A stretch of 30,553 bases of DNA from Acidobacteriota bacterium. GTDB taxonomy: Bacteria; Acidobacteriota; Thermoanaerobaculia; Thermoanaerobaculales; Sulfomarinibacteraceae. Shown in pieces: positions 30,482 to 30,553 of this stretch; within the stretch, counting starts at the first letter, position 1; the number at the start of each line of letters is the position of its first letter. The stretch covers positions 1-30,553 of the forward strand of contig DAOWFV010000136.1 of NCBI GenBank assembly GCA_030637805.1. Direction: 5' to 3'. The notes under the pieces were generated by a model, which did no database searches, was not told the origin of the DNA, and saw only the letters and a program-made list of their open reading frames with translations. A program made the position numbers and the translations under genes.

Positions 30482-30553
30482 GATACTCGATACTGGATTC
30501 TCGATAATCGATCCGGCCACCGACCTGATTCTCGATACTGGATACTCGATTCC
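30482..30553. repeat. GATACTC heptad arrays at the window end
   Basis: Two arrays of GATACTC/GATTCTC/GATAATC heptads (30482-30514 and 30527-30553) are separated by a short spacer and run in the same direction up to the window edge. The same word appears twice at 26362-26374. The repeat probably continues beyond the window. Confidence 0.75.

Noticed and set aside
578..30553. CRISPR array
   Set aside because: The repeats are 7 bases, contiguous, with no unique spacers of constant length and no cas genes.

Overview
This 30.5 kb window is a GC-rich bacterial chromosome segment. It carries about 27 protein genes, one of them cut by the left edge, and one tRNA. The products suggest a diderm with a periplasm: a multihaem c-type cytochrome, a lipoprotein, a periplasmic murein amidase, a pseudopilin, a bactofilin and an NtrY-like sensor kinase. 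Gene content and the unusual intergenic repeats would fit an Acidobacteriota-like lineage (Holophagae/Thermoanaerobaculia type). That placement is inference only; no rRNA or marker gene fixes it.

Layout. 1-579: end of a membrane-anchored multihaem cytochrome. 687-3344 (minus): a coupled three-gene operon of a double-DUF3592 membrane protein, a small beta-sandwich protein and a P-loop NTPase. 3541-3912: an ArsR/SmtB metal sensor. 3989-6614 (minus): archaeal-type HMG-CoA synthase, its thiolase and a DUF35 Zn-ribbon/OB protein, in the order and tight overlap known for the archaeal acetoacetyl-CoA thiolase/HMG-CoA synthase complex. 6930-8240: Xaa-Pro aminopeptidase. 8638-13627: a 1200-residue membrane histidine kinase and a lipoprotein. 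13852-16973 (minus): trmB, a dCMP deaminase and an ABC exporter. 17376-19718: AI-2E family permease, bactofilin, tRNA-Gly(CCC), pseudopilin. 19778-23371 (minus): a second, FadA/AtoB-like thiolase, an M20 peptidase and a soluble histidine kinase. 23485-26347 (plus): N-acetylmuramoyl-L-alanine amidase and two tandem small paralogues. 26607-30412 (minus): Maf, an NfeD-like membrane protein, a RluA-family pseudouridine synthase and a Ycf46-like AAA+ ATPase.

The most unusual feature is not a gene. Most of the longer gaps hold runs of seven-base units. At least five different heptad words occur (AATTCTC, GAATTCG/GAATTAG, AACTCAA, CAGGTCT, GATACTC). They form the arms of larger repeat elements: family A has perfectly inverted CAGGTCT arms around a conserved ~50 bp core (three copies); family B has GAATTMG at one end, a GC-rich core and AACTCAA at the other end (five copies plus a partial or chimeric one); family C has inverted AATTCTC arms (two copies). 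Direct GATACTC arrays run off the right edge. This looks like a family of non-coding, possibly mobile or RNA-forming elements that share only the seven-base periodicity of their ends.

Other regulatory signals include a good promoter for the HMG-CoA synthase operon, several genes with a -10 box only 6-9 bases before the start codon (likely leaderless mRNAs), and a perfect 17-bp stem directly upstream of the AAA+ ATPase gene.
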